Assembly (NCBI RefSeq): GCF_039537705.1
Contig: NZ_BAABBA010000010.1
Location: forward strand, 122,945 to 186,944
Origin: Georgenia daeguensis
GTDB taxonomy: Bacteria > Actinomycetota > Actinomycetes > Actinomycetales > Actinomycetaceae
Length of the DNA: 64,000 nucleotides
Direction: 5' to 3'
Shown here piece by piece: positions 16,258 through 25,883 of this stretch (its first letter is position 1; the number at the start of each line of letters is the position of its first letter). The notes under the pieces were generated by a model. That model ran no database searches, was not told the DNA's origin, and was given only the letters and a program-made list of their open reading frames with translations. The position numbers were made by a program, and so were the translations under genes.

Positions 16258-17105
16258 GGCGTCTCTCGCGCGGGGGCCCGGCCGGGCTCGGTGGCCACGA
16301 ACGCGGCAACGCCGGTGGCGGCGACCGCCGTCGCCATGACGAGGAAACCCGCGGCCGACGGCGCCTGCCACCGCACGTCCTCGGCGAACCGACCCGCCAC
16401 CATCAGCTGCAGGACGCCCAGGACGGCGTAGGCGAGCGCGGGCACCCGCAGCAGGTCCAGGTCGCCGGCCCGGACCAGGAGCGCCGCCGCAAACCCGTAG
16501 GCGGCCAGCCACGACCCGACCGCCCGCGCCGTGAGCGGGGTGAGCGTCCAGGGCCAGAGCACCTCCGCCGTCGCCGGTGCGAGGTACAGCGCGACGCCGA
16601 CGCCGAGGAGGACCAGGCCCTCGACGGCGAGGAGGGCGCGGAGCCAGGCGGGCAGCGGCCGCCGCCGGGGCGGAGGAAGGGCCCGGCGCTCCTGGACAGC
16701 CAGCGCCGCCGCCATGCCCACCGGCACCACGACGTAGACCGCCAGCCAGAACCAGGCCGCGAACCGGGGCAGGGAACCGTCTGCGGCGAGATGGAAGCGG
16801 TCGAGGTGGACCAGCGTGGCCACCAGCGTCAGCGCGGTGAAGACCAGGATGGTGACCAGCGGGATGCGGGTGCGCGCCCAGCTGCCGCCGAGCAAGGACA
16901 GCACCACCAGCACCGTCCCGGAGGCGTAGCCGCCGCCGAGGAACGCGGCCGTGGCGGGAGGGTCGATGGTCCAGGCGAAGGTCTCCGCGGTGTGCTCCGC
17001 GCGGACGAGCAGGGCGCCGACGGCGAGCGCGGTGAGCACCGCGAAGAGGCCGAGCAGGACCCGGGTGGGAGGGAGCAGCCGGTCGGTCCGGCCCCGCGAG
17101 GTCAT
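16254..17105 (-). CDS. Multi-pass membrane protein coupled to the flavoprotein
   Basis: The 283-residue protein has roughly seven or eight hydrophobic segments (for example VLLGLFAVLTALAVGALLV, TVLVVLSLLGG, LVTILVFTALTLVATLV). A basic loop (RRALPPPRRRPLP) sits in the middle. No family motif is obvious. Its stop codon overlaps the flavoprotein GTG start by 4 bases (GTGA), which points to translational coupling and a joint function. A flavin-fed electron chain in the membrane is possible but unproven. Confidence 0.7.
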   Translation of the reverse strand: MTSRGRTDRLLPPTRVLLGLFAVLTALAVGALLVRAEHTAETFAWTIDPPATAAFLGGGYASGTVLVVLSLLGGSWARTRIPLVTILVFTALTLVATLVHLDRFHLAADGSLPRFAAWFWLAVYVVVPVGMAAALAVQERRALPPPRRRPLPAWLRALLAVEGLVLLGVGVALYLAPATAEVLWPWTLTPLTARAVGSWLAAYGFAAALLVRAGDLDLLRVPALAYAVLGVLQLMVAGRFAEDVRWQAPSAAGFLVMATAVAATGVAAFVATEPGRAPARETP

Positions 17106-17362
17106 GGCACGCCTCCGCGTCCGGCGTCATCTGGTGCGCACTCACGCGTCTCCCCCGCGGCCGGCCTCGTCACCGACCTCGGCTCCAGGGTACGTCCGCG
17201 ACCCCGGCCGTGAGGACCGCAGATCCGGCCGAGGACAGCCGATCAGCGGGACGTCCTCAGCGCAGACGTCGGTCCCCGGCGGCGGGCCCGGGCGCGGACC
17301 GGCCGTGGCTCCGGCCGCGGCCGGCGCAGCGGCCGACCGGTCGAGCGGGCGGGGCGCCGGCG

Positions 17363-18229
17363 CTACAGCTCGCCGACCGCCTTGAAGCTGGCGTCCAGCG
17401 CCCGCCGGGTGCGCTCGAAGTCCCGGGCTGCCACGCCGACGAAGACGCAGTCCACCACGGTGAGCTGGGCGATCCGGCTCGCCATGGCGCCGGAGCGGAA
17501 GGTGGTCTCGCGCGTCGTCGTCGTCAGCACGAGGTCGGCGCGCCGGGCGAGCGGCGAGCGCGGGTGGTTCGTCAGCGCGACCGTCCGGGCGCCCCCGTGC
17601 CCGGCGACCCGGAGCGGCTCGATGACGTCCGACGTCGCCCCGGAGTGCGAGACGGAGAACACCACGTCCTCGGGGCCGCGCAGGGAGGCGAGGGTCATGG
17701 CGGCGTGGCGGTCGGTCGCCACGTTGACGGCGAGCCCGAGCCGGGACAGCTTCTGGCCGAGGTCGGAGGCGGTCAGTCCGGACGCGCCGATGCCGAAGAT
17801 GTCGATGTGCCGGGCGCCCACGAGCGCGTCGACCACCTTCTCCAGCACCGCGACGTCCAGCCCCGCGGTGGTGCTCTCGACGGCGCGGGAGTCGGCGTAC
17901 CCGATCTTGGCGACGATGTCGGCCAGGGTGTCGCTCGGGTCCATCTCGCCCGACAGCGGGGCGCGGGAGCTGCGGCCCTCCTCGATGCCCGCCGCGGTCG
18001 CCAGCGCGAGCTTGAGCTCGGGGAAGCCGGAGAAGCCCATGTGCTGGGCGAACCGCACGACCGTGGGCGGAGACGTCCGGCAGCGCTCCGCGAGGGAGGT
18101 CACCGACTCGCGGGCGACGAGCAGCGGGTCCGCCACCACGGCCTCGCCGACGCGCCGCTCGGCGGGACGCAGCTCGGGGAGCATCCCGCGCACGCGGCTG
18201 ACCAGGCCGACGGTCGGCGCCTCGCTCAT
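17363..18229 (-). CDS. RpiR/MurR-type transcriptional regulator
   Basis: The 288-residue protein has an N-terminal helix-turn-helix of the RpiR type (SLAERCRTSPPTVVRFAQHMGFSGFPELK, about residues 44-72). A SIS sugar-phosphate domain follows (DIFGIGASGLTASDLGQKL and FSVSHSGATSDVI). RpiR proteins sense phosphosugars. It is divergent from a CUT1 sugar transporter, with an ATGTAA...TTACAT inverted repeat between them, so it probably controls that operon. Confidence 0.92.
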   Translation of the reverse strand: MSEAPTVGLVSRVRGMLPELRPAERRVGEAVVADPLLVARESVTSLAERCRTSPPTVVRFAQHMGFSGFPELKLALATAAGIEEGRSSRAPLSGEMDPSDTLADIVAKIGYADSRAVESTTAGLDVAVLEKVVDALVGARHIDIFGIGASGLTASDLGQKLSRLGLAVNVATDRHAAMTLASLRGPEDVVFSVSHSGATSDVIEPLRVAGHGGARTVALTNHPRSPLARRADLVLTTTTRETTFRSGAMASRIAQLTVVDCVFVGVAARDFERTRRALDASFKAVGEL

Positions 18230-18273
18230 CGGACCTCCTCGGGGCGGCGCACGCCTCCGCGCGCACGACAGCC

Positions 18274-18300
18274 ATGTAAACCAGTGAACCGAAGTTACAT
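18274..18300. promoter_or_regulatory. Inverted repeat in the rpiR / sugar-transporter intergenic region
   Basis: ATGTAA (18274-18279) and TTACAT (18295-18300) form an inverted pair separated by 15 bases. A TTGACA hexamer lies at 18315-18320, directed toward the transporter genes. The site is well placed for RpiR-type control; the binding protein is inferred. Confidence 0.6.
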
Positions 18301-18437
18301 TCTCATGAAAACTCTTGACATCCCAGCCCTTTCGGGGAAACGTCCCCTCGTGACATCGCCGTCACGACCCTCGTGCCGAGCCCGACCCGCCCGCCGTGCG
18401 GCGACGACCCGCCGAGACCGGCCCGAAAGGACACACC

Positions 18438-19763
18438 ATGCACCGCCGGAGAGTACTTGCCTCCACAGCCGCCGTCGCGGCTGCCGTCCTCGCCCTGTCC
18501 GCCTGCGCGCCCTCCGACGACGCGCCGGACCCCGGCGCCGACGGGGGCGCCACCTCCGCCGCGGGCTCGGAGGACTGCGCCGAGCCGGTCGCCCTCGACG
18601 TGTGGTCCTGGCGCACGGAGGACAAGGACACCTACGAGACGATCTTCGACGTCTTCGAGGAGGCCAACCCCTGCATCACGGTGAACTTCCAGGCCTACAA
18701 GAACACCGAGTACAACCAGATCCTGCAGACCGGCCTCACCGGCTCCGACGGTCCCGACGTGGCGCAGGTGCGCTCGTACGGCCTGCTCCAGCCCCTGGTC
18801 GAGGGCGGCAACCTCGCCCCGCTGGACGACGTCGTCCCGGCCCTCGCCGAGTTCGACGACGCGATCCTCGACGGCGCCCGCGGCAAGGAGGACGGCGCCC
18901 TGTACGGCGTCCCGTTCGCCACCCAGACGATCCAGGTCTTCTACAACACGGCGATCTTCGAGGAGCACGGCCTCGAGGAGCCGGAGACCTGGGAGGACTT
19001 CATCGCGATCAACGACACCCTCGAGGCCGCCGGCGTGACGCCGCTCGCCGTCGGGGCGAAGGATGCCTGGTTCGTCCCCACCGTCCACGACGCGCTCACC
19101 GCCGCCCAGTACGGCGGTGCGGACTTCCAGCAGGCGCTGCGCGAGGGCTCGACCGACTTCAACGACCCGGCCTACGTCGCCTCGATCCAGACCTTCGCCG
19201 ACCTCGAGCAGTACATGCCCGACGACGTCGTGGGCGTGGGCTACACCGACGCCCAGGTGCTCTTCACCTCCGGCGCGGCCGCGATGTTCGCCGGCGGGTC
19301 CTACGAGCTGGCCTTCTTCCAGTCGTCGAACCCCGAGCTCGAGCTCGGCGTGTTCCAGGTGCCGCCGCCCGAGGGCTCCGCGCTCGACCACCCGGTCAGC
19401 CCCGGCTACGCCGACGGCAACTGGGGCCTCTCGGCCGCCTCGGACAACGCCGAGGAGGCGGAGACGCTGCTGAACTGGCTGGCCGACGCCGAGTTCGGGC
19501 AGATGGTCGCCAACGACCTCAAGCAGTTCTCCCCCGTCCCCGGCGTGGAGTTCGACGAGCCGCTCATGCAGGAGATGTGGGACCTCTACCAGGAGAATCC
19601 CGCCCCGTACCTGCTGCTCGTGGACTACCGCTACGGCGACCCGGTCGGCACCGACCTCATGGGTGAGGGCGGTCAGCAGCTGTTCCTCGGCGAGCTGGAC
19701 GCGGCGGGCGTCGCGAGCAAGATCCAGGACGGCCTGTCTGCCTGGTGGACGCCGGGCCAGTGA
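18438..19763 (+). CDS. Extracellular solute-binding lipoprotein (CUT1 sugar family)
   Basis: The 441-residue protein opens with a lipoprotein signal ending in LSAC (lipobox LALSAC), so it is anchored outside the membrane. The rest has the CUT1 sugar-binding pattern: VALDVWSWRTEDKDTYETIFDVFEEANPCITVNFQAY and a later GAAAMFAGGSYELAFFQSS. It collects an oligosaccharide or sugar for the two permeases that follow. The ATG at 18438 has an AAAGGA site. The downstream permease start overlaps its stop (GTGA). Substrate cannot be told from sequence. Confidence 0.9.
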   Translation: MHRRRVLASTAAVAAAVLALSACAPSDDAPDPGADGGATSAAGSEDCAEPVALDVWSWRTEDKDTYETIFDVFEEANPCITVNFQAYKNTEYNQILQTGLTGSDGPDVAQVRSYGLLQPLVEGGNLAPLDDVVPALAEFDDAILDGARGKEDGALYGVPFATQTIQVFYNTAIFEEHGLEEPETWEDFIAINDTLEAAGVTPLAVGAKDAWFVPTVHDALTAAQYGGADFQQALREGSTDFNDPAYVASIQTFADLEQYMPDDVVGVGYTDAQVLFTSGAAAMFAGGSYELAFFQSSNPELELGVFQVPPPEGSALDHPVSPGYADGNWGLSAASDNAEEAETLLNWLADAEFGQMVANDLKQFSPVPGVEFDEPLMQEMWDLYQENPAPYLLLVDYRYGDPVGTDLMGEGGQQLFLGELDAAGVASKIQDGLSAWWTPGQ

Positions 19764-20749
19764 CCGCTCCGTCCGGACCCGCGACGGTGACCGGGCCGAC
19801 GGCGGAGGTTCCGCCGTCGGCCGGGCGCCGCCGTCGTCCCCTGACCGCGGCCCTGCCGACGGGGACGGCCCTGCTCTTCCTCCTGCCGGCGGCGCTGCTG
19901 TTCGGGTTCTTCGTGCTCTACCCGATGGTCACCGCGCTGACGTACTCGCTGTACTCGTGGCGGGGCACCTCCCAGGAGTCGTTCGTGGGGCTGGGCAACT
20001 TCGTCCAGCTCTTCACGGCCGAGCCGTACGCCACGCAGGTGCCGCGGGCGTTCGCCCACAACCTGCTGCTCTTCGCCGGGTCGATGGTGGTGCAGAACTC
20101 CGTCGGCCTGCTGCTCGCGGTGGTCCTCCACCGGCGCCGGCGGTTCAAGCGGCTCTTCCAGGTGCTCTACACGATGCCGTACCTGGTCTCGCCGCTGGTC
20201 ATCGGGTACCTGTGGTCGCTGCTGCTCTCCCCGTTGTTCGGGCCGGTCAACGCCCTGCTCAAGGCGGTCGGGCTCGAGGCGCTCGCCCTGCCGTGGCTGG
20301 GTGACCCGTCCACGGCCCTGTGGGTCGTGGTGCTGGTGACGGCGTGGCAGTGGGTGGGCTTCCCGCTGCTGCTCTACGGGGCGGCGCTCGGCGGCCTGGA
20401 CGCCTCGCTGGAGGAGGCGGCCGAGCTCGACGGCGCCACCGCCCGCCAGCGCTTCTGGCACATCACCCTGCCGCTGCTCACCCCGATCATCGGCACCGTG
20501 AGCGTGCTGACGTTCATCTTCTCGATGGAGGCGTTCCCGATCCCGTACGCGCTCGGCGGCTCGACCGGCTCCCCCGCGGGCGCCACGGACGTGATGTCGC
20601 TGCTCTTCTACCGCACCGCGTTCCAGTCCGGCTCGTCGAACGCCATCGGCACGTCCTCCGCGATCGCCATCCTGCTGTTCCTGGTGATCTTTGGGCTCTC
20701 GATCGCGTTCAACAAGTGGTTCCGCCGGGCAGAGAGGCGGTTGTTCTGA
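19760..20749 (+). CDS. Sugar ABC transporter permease (MalF-like)
   Basis: The 329-residue membrane protein has about six transmembrane helices. It carries the EAA-loop signature of binding-protein-dependent permeases (EEAAELDGATARQRFWHITLPLLTPI). The GTG start at 19760 overlaps the stop of the binding protein by 4 bases. The next permease overlaps its stop in turn, so all three are one operon. No ATP-binding gene is present in this cluster; a shared MsmK-like ATPase elsewhere is expected. Confidence 0.92.
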   Translation: MTAPSGPATVTGPTAEVPPSAGRRRRPLTAALPTGTALLFLLPAALLFGFFVLYPMVTALTYSLYSWRGTSQESFVGLGNFVQLFTAEPYATQVPRAFAHNLLLFAGSMVVQNSVGLLLAVVLHRRRRFKRLFQVLYTMPYLVSPLVIGYLWSLLLSPLFGPVNALLKAVGLEALALPWLGDPSTALWVVVLVTAWQWVGFPLLLYGAALGGLDASLEEAAELDGATARQRFWHITLPLLTPIIGTVSVLTFIFSMEAFPIPYALGGSTGSPAGATDVMSLLFYRTAFQSGSSNAIGTSSAIAILLFLVIFGLSIAFNKWFRRAERRLF

Positions 20750-21639
20750 TGGCCACGACCCTCGCCGTCCCCGGCACCGCCCCGGCGACCGCCCGGGCCG
20801 CGACGCCGCCCGGGCGCCGCACCGGCGGCGTGCGCGCGGCGCTGACGTCGACCCTGCTGTGGGTCTACGCCGCCGTGGCGATCCTGCCGCTGCTGACCAT
20901 GGTGCTGAACTCCTTCCGCACCAACCAGGAACTCGTGTCCGAGCCGCTGGGCCTGCCCGCCGAGCCGAGCCTGGCGGCGTACCAGGAGGCGTGGATCGAG
21001 GCGTCGTTCTCGACCTACTTCTGGAACTCCATCGTGGTGACGGTCGGCTCGGTGGCGCTCTCGACGGTCGTGTCGCTGCTCGCCGCGTACGCCCTGGCGC
21101 GCAGCCGCTCCCGGCTCATGGGGGTGATCGAGCAGGTCTTCGTCTCCGGCCTGATGATGCCGGTGTTCCTCATGATCGTGCCGATCTTCTACCTGCTCGA
21201 CGCGATCGGGATGGTCTCCACCCGCACCGGGCTGGTGCTCGTCTACGCGGCGGTGTCGATCCCGTTCTCCGTGTTCGTGCTCGGCACGTTCTTCCGGCAG
21301 CTCCCCGGCGAGCTCGAGGAGGCCGCGCGCATCGACGGGGCGGGGCCGCTGCGGATGTTCTGGTCGGTGATGCTCCCGCTGGTCCGGCCCGCGGTGGCCA
21401 CCGTGGTGGTCTTCCGGTTCGTGCCGATCTGGAACGACTTCTTCTACCCGCTGATCCTCGTGCGCGACCGCACGAGGTACACGCTGCCGGTGGGGCTGAC
21501 GACCTTTTTCGGCGAGTACCAGACGAGTTGGTCCACCCTCTTCGCGGGGCTGGTGATCGCCACGCTGCCGCTGGTGGTGCTGTTCCTGCTGGCGACGAAG
21601 CAGATCATCTCCGGGCTCACGGCGGGCATGGGCAAGTAG
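20749..21639 (+). CDS. Sugar ABC transporter permease (MalG-like)
   Basis: The 296-residue protein is the second channel subunit. It has an N-terminal cytoplasmic stretch, six helices, and the EAA loop LPGELEEAARIDGAGPLRMFWSVMLPLVRP. It starts at the ATG at 20749, overlapping the previous stop codon in a TGATG arrangement. An MFS gene follows after 24 bp. The two permeases together form the pore that pairs with the lipoprotein. Confidence 0.92.
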   Translation: MATTLAVPGTAPATARAATPPGRRTGGVRAALTSTLLWVYAAVAILPLLTMVLNSFRTNQELVSEPLGLPAEPSLAAYQEAWIEASFSTYFWNSIVVTVGSVALSTVVSLLAAYALARSRSRLMGVIEQVFVSGLMMPVFLMIVPIFYLLDAIGMVSTRTGLVLVYAAVSIPFSVFVLGTFFRQLPGELEEAARIDGAGPLRMFWSVMLPLVRPAVATVVVFRFVPIWNDFFYPLILVRDRTRYTLPVGLTTFFGEYQTSWSTLFAGLVIATLPLVVLFLLATKQIISGLTAGMGK

Positions 21640-21663
21640 GGCTGACGCCGCCGCGGGGGTGGG

Positions 21664-22875
21664 ATGATCTCCCCCGCCATGTCAGCCTCCCGCCCCGTGC
21701 CCCTGCCCCGCGAGATCTGGGTCCTCGTCTCGGCCGCCTTCGTCATCGCCATGGGGTACGGACTCGTCTCCCCGGTGCTGCCGCAGTTCGCCCGGAGCTT
21801 CGACGTCGGTGTCACCGCGGCGTCCGTGGTGGTCAGCGTCTTCGCGTTCTTCCGGCTCGTCTTCGCGCCGGTGGGCGGCAGGCTCATCGGGCGGATGGGC
21901 GAGCGCCCGGTCTACCTCGCGGGGCTGCTGGTGGTGGCCGGGTCGACCGCGGCGACGGCGTTCGCGCAGAGCTACGCCCAGCTGCTCGTCTTCCGGGGGC
22001 TGGGCGGCATCGGCTCGACCATGTTCACCGTCTCGGCGATGGGGCTGATCGTCCGCCTCGCCCCGCCGACGGCACGCGGACGGGCGTCCTCGGCGTACGG
22101 CACCGCGTTCCTCCTGGGCAACATCGGGGGGCCGCTGGCCGGCGGCCTGCTCGCGGAGGCCGGGCTGCGCGTGCCGTTCCTCGTCTACGCCGCCTCGCTG
22201 CTCGTCGCGACCGCCGTGGTCGCGGTCTTCCTCCGGCCGGCAGCGCTCAGACCGCCGCCCGGCACAGCGCAGCTGCCGGCGATGCGGCTGCGGGATGCGC
22301 TCGCGCACCCGGCCTACCGCGCCGCGCTCGTCTCCGCGTTCGCCAACGGCTGGTCGAACTTCGGGGTGCGGGTCGCGGTCCTGCCGCTGTTCGCCGCGGC
22401 CAGCCTCACGGCGGGACCGTGGGCGGCCGGCGCCGCGCTGGCGGCCTTCGCCATCGGCAACGCCGTCGCCCTGACGCCGGCGGGCCGCGCCTCGGACGCG
22501 CGCGGCCGCAAGCCGCTGCTCGTCACGGGCCTCCTCGTCAACGGCGCCCTCACGGCCGCCCTCGGGCTGACCGGGGACCTGGTGGCCCTGCTCGTGGTCT
22601 CCGCCCTGGCGGGCGTGGGGGTGGGGATGCTCAACCCCGCCCAGCAGGCGACCGTGGCGGACGTGGTGGGCAGCGGGCGGACCGCCGGACCCGTGCTGGC
22701 CGCCTTCCAGATGTGCAGCGACGCCGGCCAGATCCTGGGGCCGGTCCTCGCCGGGCTGCTGGTGGACCACGTGGGCTACGGCGCGGCGTTCGCCCTGTCG
22801 GGCGCCATCACGCTGGTGGCCGCTGCCGTCTGGGTGCGGGCCCCCGAGACCCTCGCGACGCGCCCGCGGAGCTGA
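21664..22875 (+). CDS. MFS transporter
   Basis: The 403-residue protein has twelve hydrophobic segments and the MFS motif A in the 2-3 loop (GRLIGRMGERPVYLAGLLVV). It ends with a short hydrophilic tail. It resembles sugar or drug exporters of the 12-helix family, and the substrate is unknown. It follows the sugar permeases at short distance and may export a side product or be independent. Another in-frame ATG at 21679 is possible; I prefer 21664, which has G-rich sequence before it. Confidence 0.88.
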   Translation: MISPAMSASRPVPLPREIWVLVSAAFVIAMGYGLVSPVLPQFARSFDVGVTAASVVVSVFAFFRLVFAPVGGRLIGRMGERPVYLAGLLVVAGSTAATAFAQSYAQLLVFRGLGGIGSTMFTVSAMGLIVRLAPPTARGRASSAYGTAFLLGNIGGPLAGGLLAEAGLRVPFLVYAASLLVATAVVAVFLRPAALRPPPGTAQLPAMRLRDALAHPAYRAALVSAFANGWSNFGVRVAVLPLFAAASLTAGPWAAGAALAAFAIGNAVALTPAGRASDARGRKPLLVTGLLVNGALTAALGLTGDLVALLVVSALAGVGVGMLNPAQQATVADVVGSGRTAGPVLAAFQMCSDAGQILGPVLAGLLVDHVGYGAAFALSGAITLVAAAVWVRAPETLATRPRS

Positions 22876-22930
22876 GCGGACCGAGCGGCCGGGCGGAGCG
22901 AGGGCCCGAGCACCCACGCGGCCGGGGCGA

Positions 22931-23833
22931 TCAGATCGAGCGCTCCTCGACGTACCGCTGCACCACGGAGCTGTCCAGGTCTCCCAGCCCGCGCTCGGCG
23001 ATCTCCCGGTAGACGCGCTGCAGCACCGGCAGCTGCTCGACGGCGGTGCCCGTGCTCTCGGCCTCCGCGGCGGCGAAGGCGAGGTCCTTGATCATGAACC
23101 GCGCCGGGCTGGCCGGCGTGTGGTCGTGCGCGACGAGCCGGGACCTTTTCACCTCCAGGACACGCGAGCCCGCGTAGCCGCCGCCGAGGAGGTCGAGCAG
23201 CCGGCCCAGGTCGAGCCCCGCCCGCTCGGCGATGACGCTCGCCTCGCCCAGCGCCACGGTGGTGGCGGCGACGATCAGCTGGTTGCACGCCCTGGCCACC
23301 TCCCCGGCGCCGACCGGGCCCAGGTGCACCGGCGTGCCGAGGACGCCGAGCCACGGCAGCACCCGGGCGACGTCGTCGTCCGCGCCGCCGACCATGATCG
23401 AGAGCGACCCCTCCGCGGCACCCTCCACCCCGCCGGAGACGGGGGCGTCGACGACGGCGAGGCGGCCCTGCGTCCGGTCGGCGACGTCCCGGGCCAGGCG
23501 ACGGACGCCGTCGGGCGAGCTCGTGGAGGAGACCACCAGCACGGAGGGCCGGGCGAGGCCGGCGAGGAGCCCGTCGTCGCCGTCGAGGACCGCGTCGAGC
23601 TCGGGGAGGTCGGGCAGCATCGTCAGGACGACGTCGCAGCGCGCGGCGACGTCCCGGGGCGTGTCCGCCCAGCGCGCGCCGTCCGCGACGAGGCCGGCGG
23701 CGCTCGACTCGCGGCGGCTGTGGACGATCAGCTCGACGCCGCGCTCGCGCGCCGCGCGCAGCAGGTGCGCGGCCATGGGCCGTCCCATCGCGCCGAGCCC
23801 GATCAGCCCGACGTCCGCCCGCTGCTCCGACAT
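22931..23833 (-). CDS. NAD(P)-dependent dehydrogenase of the 3-hydroxyisobutyrate dehydrogenase family
   Basis: The 300-residue protein begins with the dinucleotide motif VGLIGLGAMGRPMAAHL. It has the family substrate motif VDAPVSGGVEGAAEGSLSIMVGG and a GEVARACNQLIVAATTVALGEAS helix that carries the conserved Lys/Asn region. The family oxidises beta-hydroxyacids such as 3-hydroxyisobutyrate, tartronate semialdehyde and 6-phosphogluconate-like acids. The exact substrate is open. The gene is alone on its strand, convergent with the MFS gene. Confidence 0.88.
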   Translation of the reverse strand: MSEQRADVGLIGLGAMGRPMAAHLLRAARERGVELIVHSRRESSAAGLVADGARWADTPRDVAARCDVVLTMLPDLPELDAVLDGDDGLLAGLARPSVLVVSSTSSPDGVRRLARDVADRTQGRLAVVDAPVSGGVEGAAEGSLSIMVGGADDDVARVLPWLGVLGTPVHLGPVGAGEVARACNQLIVAATTVALGEASVIAERAGLDLGRLLDLLGGGYAGSRVLEVKRSRLVAHDHTPASPARFMIKDLAFAAAEAESTGTAVEQLPVLQRVYREIAERGLGDLDSSVVQRYVEERSI

Positions 23834-23916
23834 GTCGTCCCCCGTTCCGCGCGACCCGGCGTGCCCGAGGCAGCCTAAGGTGTCGCGGCGAGGATCGGGG
23901 GCGGCTCGACGAGCCG

Positions 23917-25029
23917 TCAGACCATCGTGGTGCCGAACGCCAGGCCGAGCCCGTAGGTGACCGCGGCGGCGCCGTACCCGATCCCGAGCTGGCGCAGCGC
24001 GCGACGCAGCGGCGGCGCCCCGGACAGCACGCCCACGACGGCACCGGTGCCCAGGAGGGCGATCCCCACCAGCCCCGCGGCGACGCCGATCGCCGGGAGC
24101 CCGCTCAGCCCGAACAGGTACGGCAGGATCGGGATCAGCGCGCCGGAGGCGAAGAAGCCGAAGCTGGACAGGGCGGCGGACCAGCCGTTGCCGATCTCCT
24201 CGTAGGCGTGCGCGACGTCCGCCGCGGGCATGCCGTGGCCGGCGAGCATCCGGGCCATCACACCGGCGGCGTGCTCCTCGGCCTCGGCGGGCGCCATGCC
24301 ACGGGCGCGGTAGACCAGGGCCAGCTCGTTGGCGTCGACGTCGAGGGCCGGGATGGACTCGTGCGCGTCGGCGTCGGGGATGGAGGCCTCGAGAAGCTCG
24401 CGCTGCGAACGGACGGAGACGTACTCCCCCGCCGCCATGGACAGGGCGCCGGCGAGCAGGCCGGCGACGCCGGTCACGAGCACCGTGCCGGCCGGGACGC
24501 CGGTGGCGCCGACGCCGAGCACGAGCGCGAGGTTGGAGACGAGCCCGTCGTTGGCGCCGAAGACGGCCGCGCGGAACGTGCCCGACATCCGCGCCCGGCC
24601 GCGGGTCGCCAGCGCCCGGACCACCTCGCCGTGCACGCGCTCGTCGGCGGCCATGGCGTCGGTGGCGTCCGCGTCGTCGGCGTAGGACGAGCGCGCCTCC
24701 GCGTTCTGGGCGAGCGCGAGGACGAACACGCCGCCGAAGGTCCGGGCGAGCCAGCCCAGCAGCCGGGTGCGCAGCGCGCCCTTGCCCGGCCGGCCGACCT
24801 GGTCGCCGAGCAGGTCCCGCCAGTGCTGCTCGTGGCGTCGCTCGGCGTCGGCGAGGCCGAGGAGGATCTCGCGCTCCTCGCCCTCGCGCCGGGAGGCGAG
24901 GTGGCGGTAGACCGCACCCTCCGCCCGTTCGTCGGCCAGGTAGCGGCGCCAGCGGCGGACCTGCTCCCGGGTCGGCGCGGTCCGGGCGGCGCGCTCGTCG
25001 CCGGGCAGGGGCGGGGTCGAGGTGGACAT
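23917..25029 (-). CDS. VIT1/CCC1-family metal transporter with rubrerythrin-like N-terminus
   Basis: The 370-residue protein has an N-terminal ferritin-like segment (RRYLADERAEGAVYRHLASRREGEEREILLGLADAERRHEQHW, about 25-75) with repeated Glu/His pairs that can bind iron. The C-terminal two thirds is a VIT1 membrane domain (FGANDGLVSNLALVLGVGA and GALSMAAGEYVSVRSQREL). VIT1 proteins move Fe2+ or Mn2+, and fusion to an erythrin-like domain is a known bacterial form. The ATG at 25029 precedes a Pro-rich N-terminus. Localisation is the inner membrane. Confidence 0.88.
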   Translation of the reverse strand: MSTSTPPLPGDERAARTAPTREQVRRWRRYLADERAEGAVYRHLASRREGEEREILLGLADAERRHEQHWRDLLGDQVGRPGKGALRTRLLGWLARTFGGVFVLALAQNAEARSSYADDADATDAMAADERVHGEVVRALATRGRARMSGTFRAAVFGANDGLVSNLALVLGVGATGVPAGTVLVTGVAGLLAGALSMAAGEYVSVRSQRELLEASIPDADAHESIPALDVDANELALVYRARGMAPAEAEEHAAGVMARMLAGHGMPAADVAHAYEEIGNGWSAALSSFGFFASGALIPILPYLFGLSGLPAIGVAAGLVGIALLGTGAVVGVLSGAPPLRRALRQLGIGYGAAAVTYGLGLAFGTTMV

Positions 25030-25152
25030 ATCGCCATCGTGGCAGCCGCGGGAGGTGGGCCCAAGCCCCGCGGCGGTGGGGTTGCGCACTGTTCGCCTGC
25101 CCGAAAAATCCGCGGCCCCGCGCCGAAAGATCGGCGTCGCGCCCGGGCCCGA

Positions 25153-25812
25153 TCAGGCGGAGGCGTCCCGCATCGCGCCGGCCGCGGGGGCGGCCGAGAC
25201 GTCCCGCCCGGGCGCCGGCGCGATCCGCGCCTCCAGCCGGGCGCGGACCCGCGGCCACTCGTCGGCCAGGATCGAGAAGACCACCGTGTCGCGGAAGCTG
25301 CCGTCGGCCCGGCGCCGGTGCCGGCGGAGGACTCCCTCGCGAACCGCCCCGAGCCGGGCGATGGCGGCCTGGGAGCGGGTGTTCAGGACGTCGGTCTGGA
25401 GCCGGACCCGCCCGAGGCCGCAGTCGTCGAACGCGTGAGTGAGGATGGCCAGCTTCGTCGCCGGGTTGACCGCCGTGCCCCAGACGGACGGGGCGTAGGC
25501 CGTCCACCCCAGGTGCGCCGACTCGTTGGGGAGGTCGACGTCCCCGAGGCTCGACGTCCCCACCAGATCCCCGCCTCGCAGGCGCACCGCCCACGGGACG
25601 CGGTCCGCGGCGCCGAGGAGGTGGCCGGTGACGTACTCGCGCATGCCGGCGACGTCCCCCGGCCGCCCGGCCGGGCCGCCTCCGTACCCGGCGGCCCACA
25701 CGCGCGGGTCGTCGAGGGCGGCGAAGAGGTCGGGTGCGTCGTCGGCCGTCAGCGGCGTGAGCTCGACGACGGCGTTGCCCAGGATCACGGGCTCGGGCGC
25801 GCGGGCGGGCAT
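25153..25812 (-). CDS. GNAT-family acetyltransferase (RimJ/RimL-like)
   Basis: The 219-residue protein resembles the RimJ/RimL type of GNAT enzymes: VELTPLTADDAPDLFAALDDPRVW near the start, and later LGWTAYAPSVWGTAVNPATKLAILTHAFDDCGLGRVRLQTDVLNTRSQAAIARLGAVREGVLRRHRR. The last run is the acetyl-CoA/C-terminal strand. Substrate is unknown. Start ATG 25812 was taken because the homology begins right after it. Confidence 0.85.
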   Translation of the reverse strand: MPARAPEPVILGNAVVELTPLTADDAPDLFAALDDPRVWAAGYGGGPAGRPGDVAGMREYVTGHLLGAADRVPWAVRLRGGDLVGTSSLGDVDLPNESAHLGWTAYAPSVWGTAVNPATKLAILTHAFDDCGLGRVRLQTDVLNTRSQAAIARLGAVREGVLRRHRRRADGSFRDTVVFSILADEWPRVRARLEARIAPAPGRDVSAAPAAGAMRDASA

Positions 25813-25883
25813 GACCGCAGCGTAGAACGCGCCGGCAGACCACCGGCCCGCGATTCCCGCCCCCGGCTCTCGGGACAGAAGTA

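Noticed and set aside
17106..17362. Possible terminator or small gene in the gap before rpiR stop
   Set aside because: GC-rich repeats form many weak stems, but none is clearly better than the others, and no frame looks like protein.
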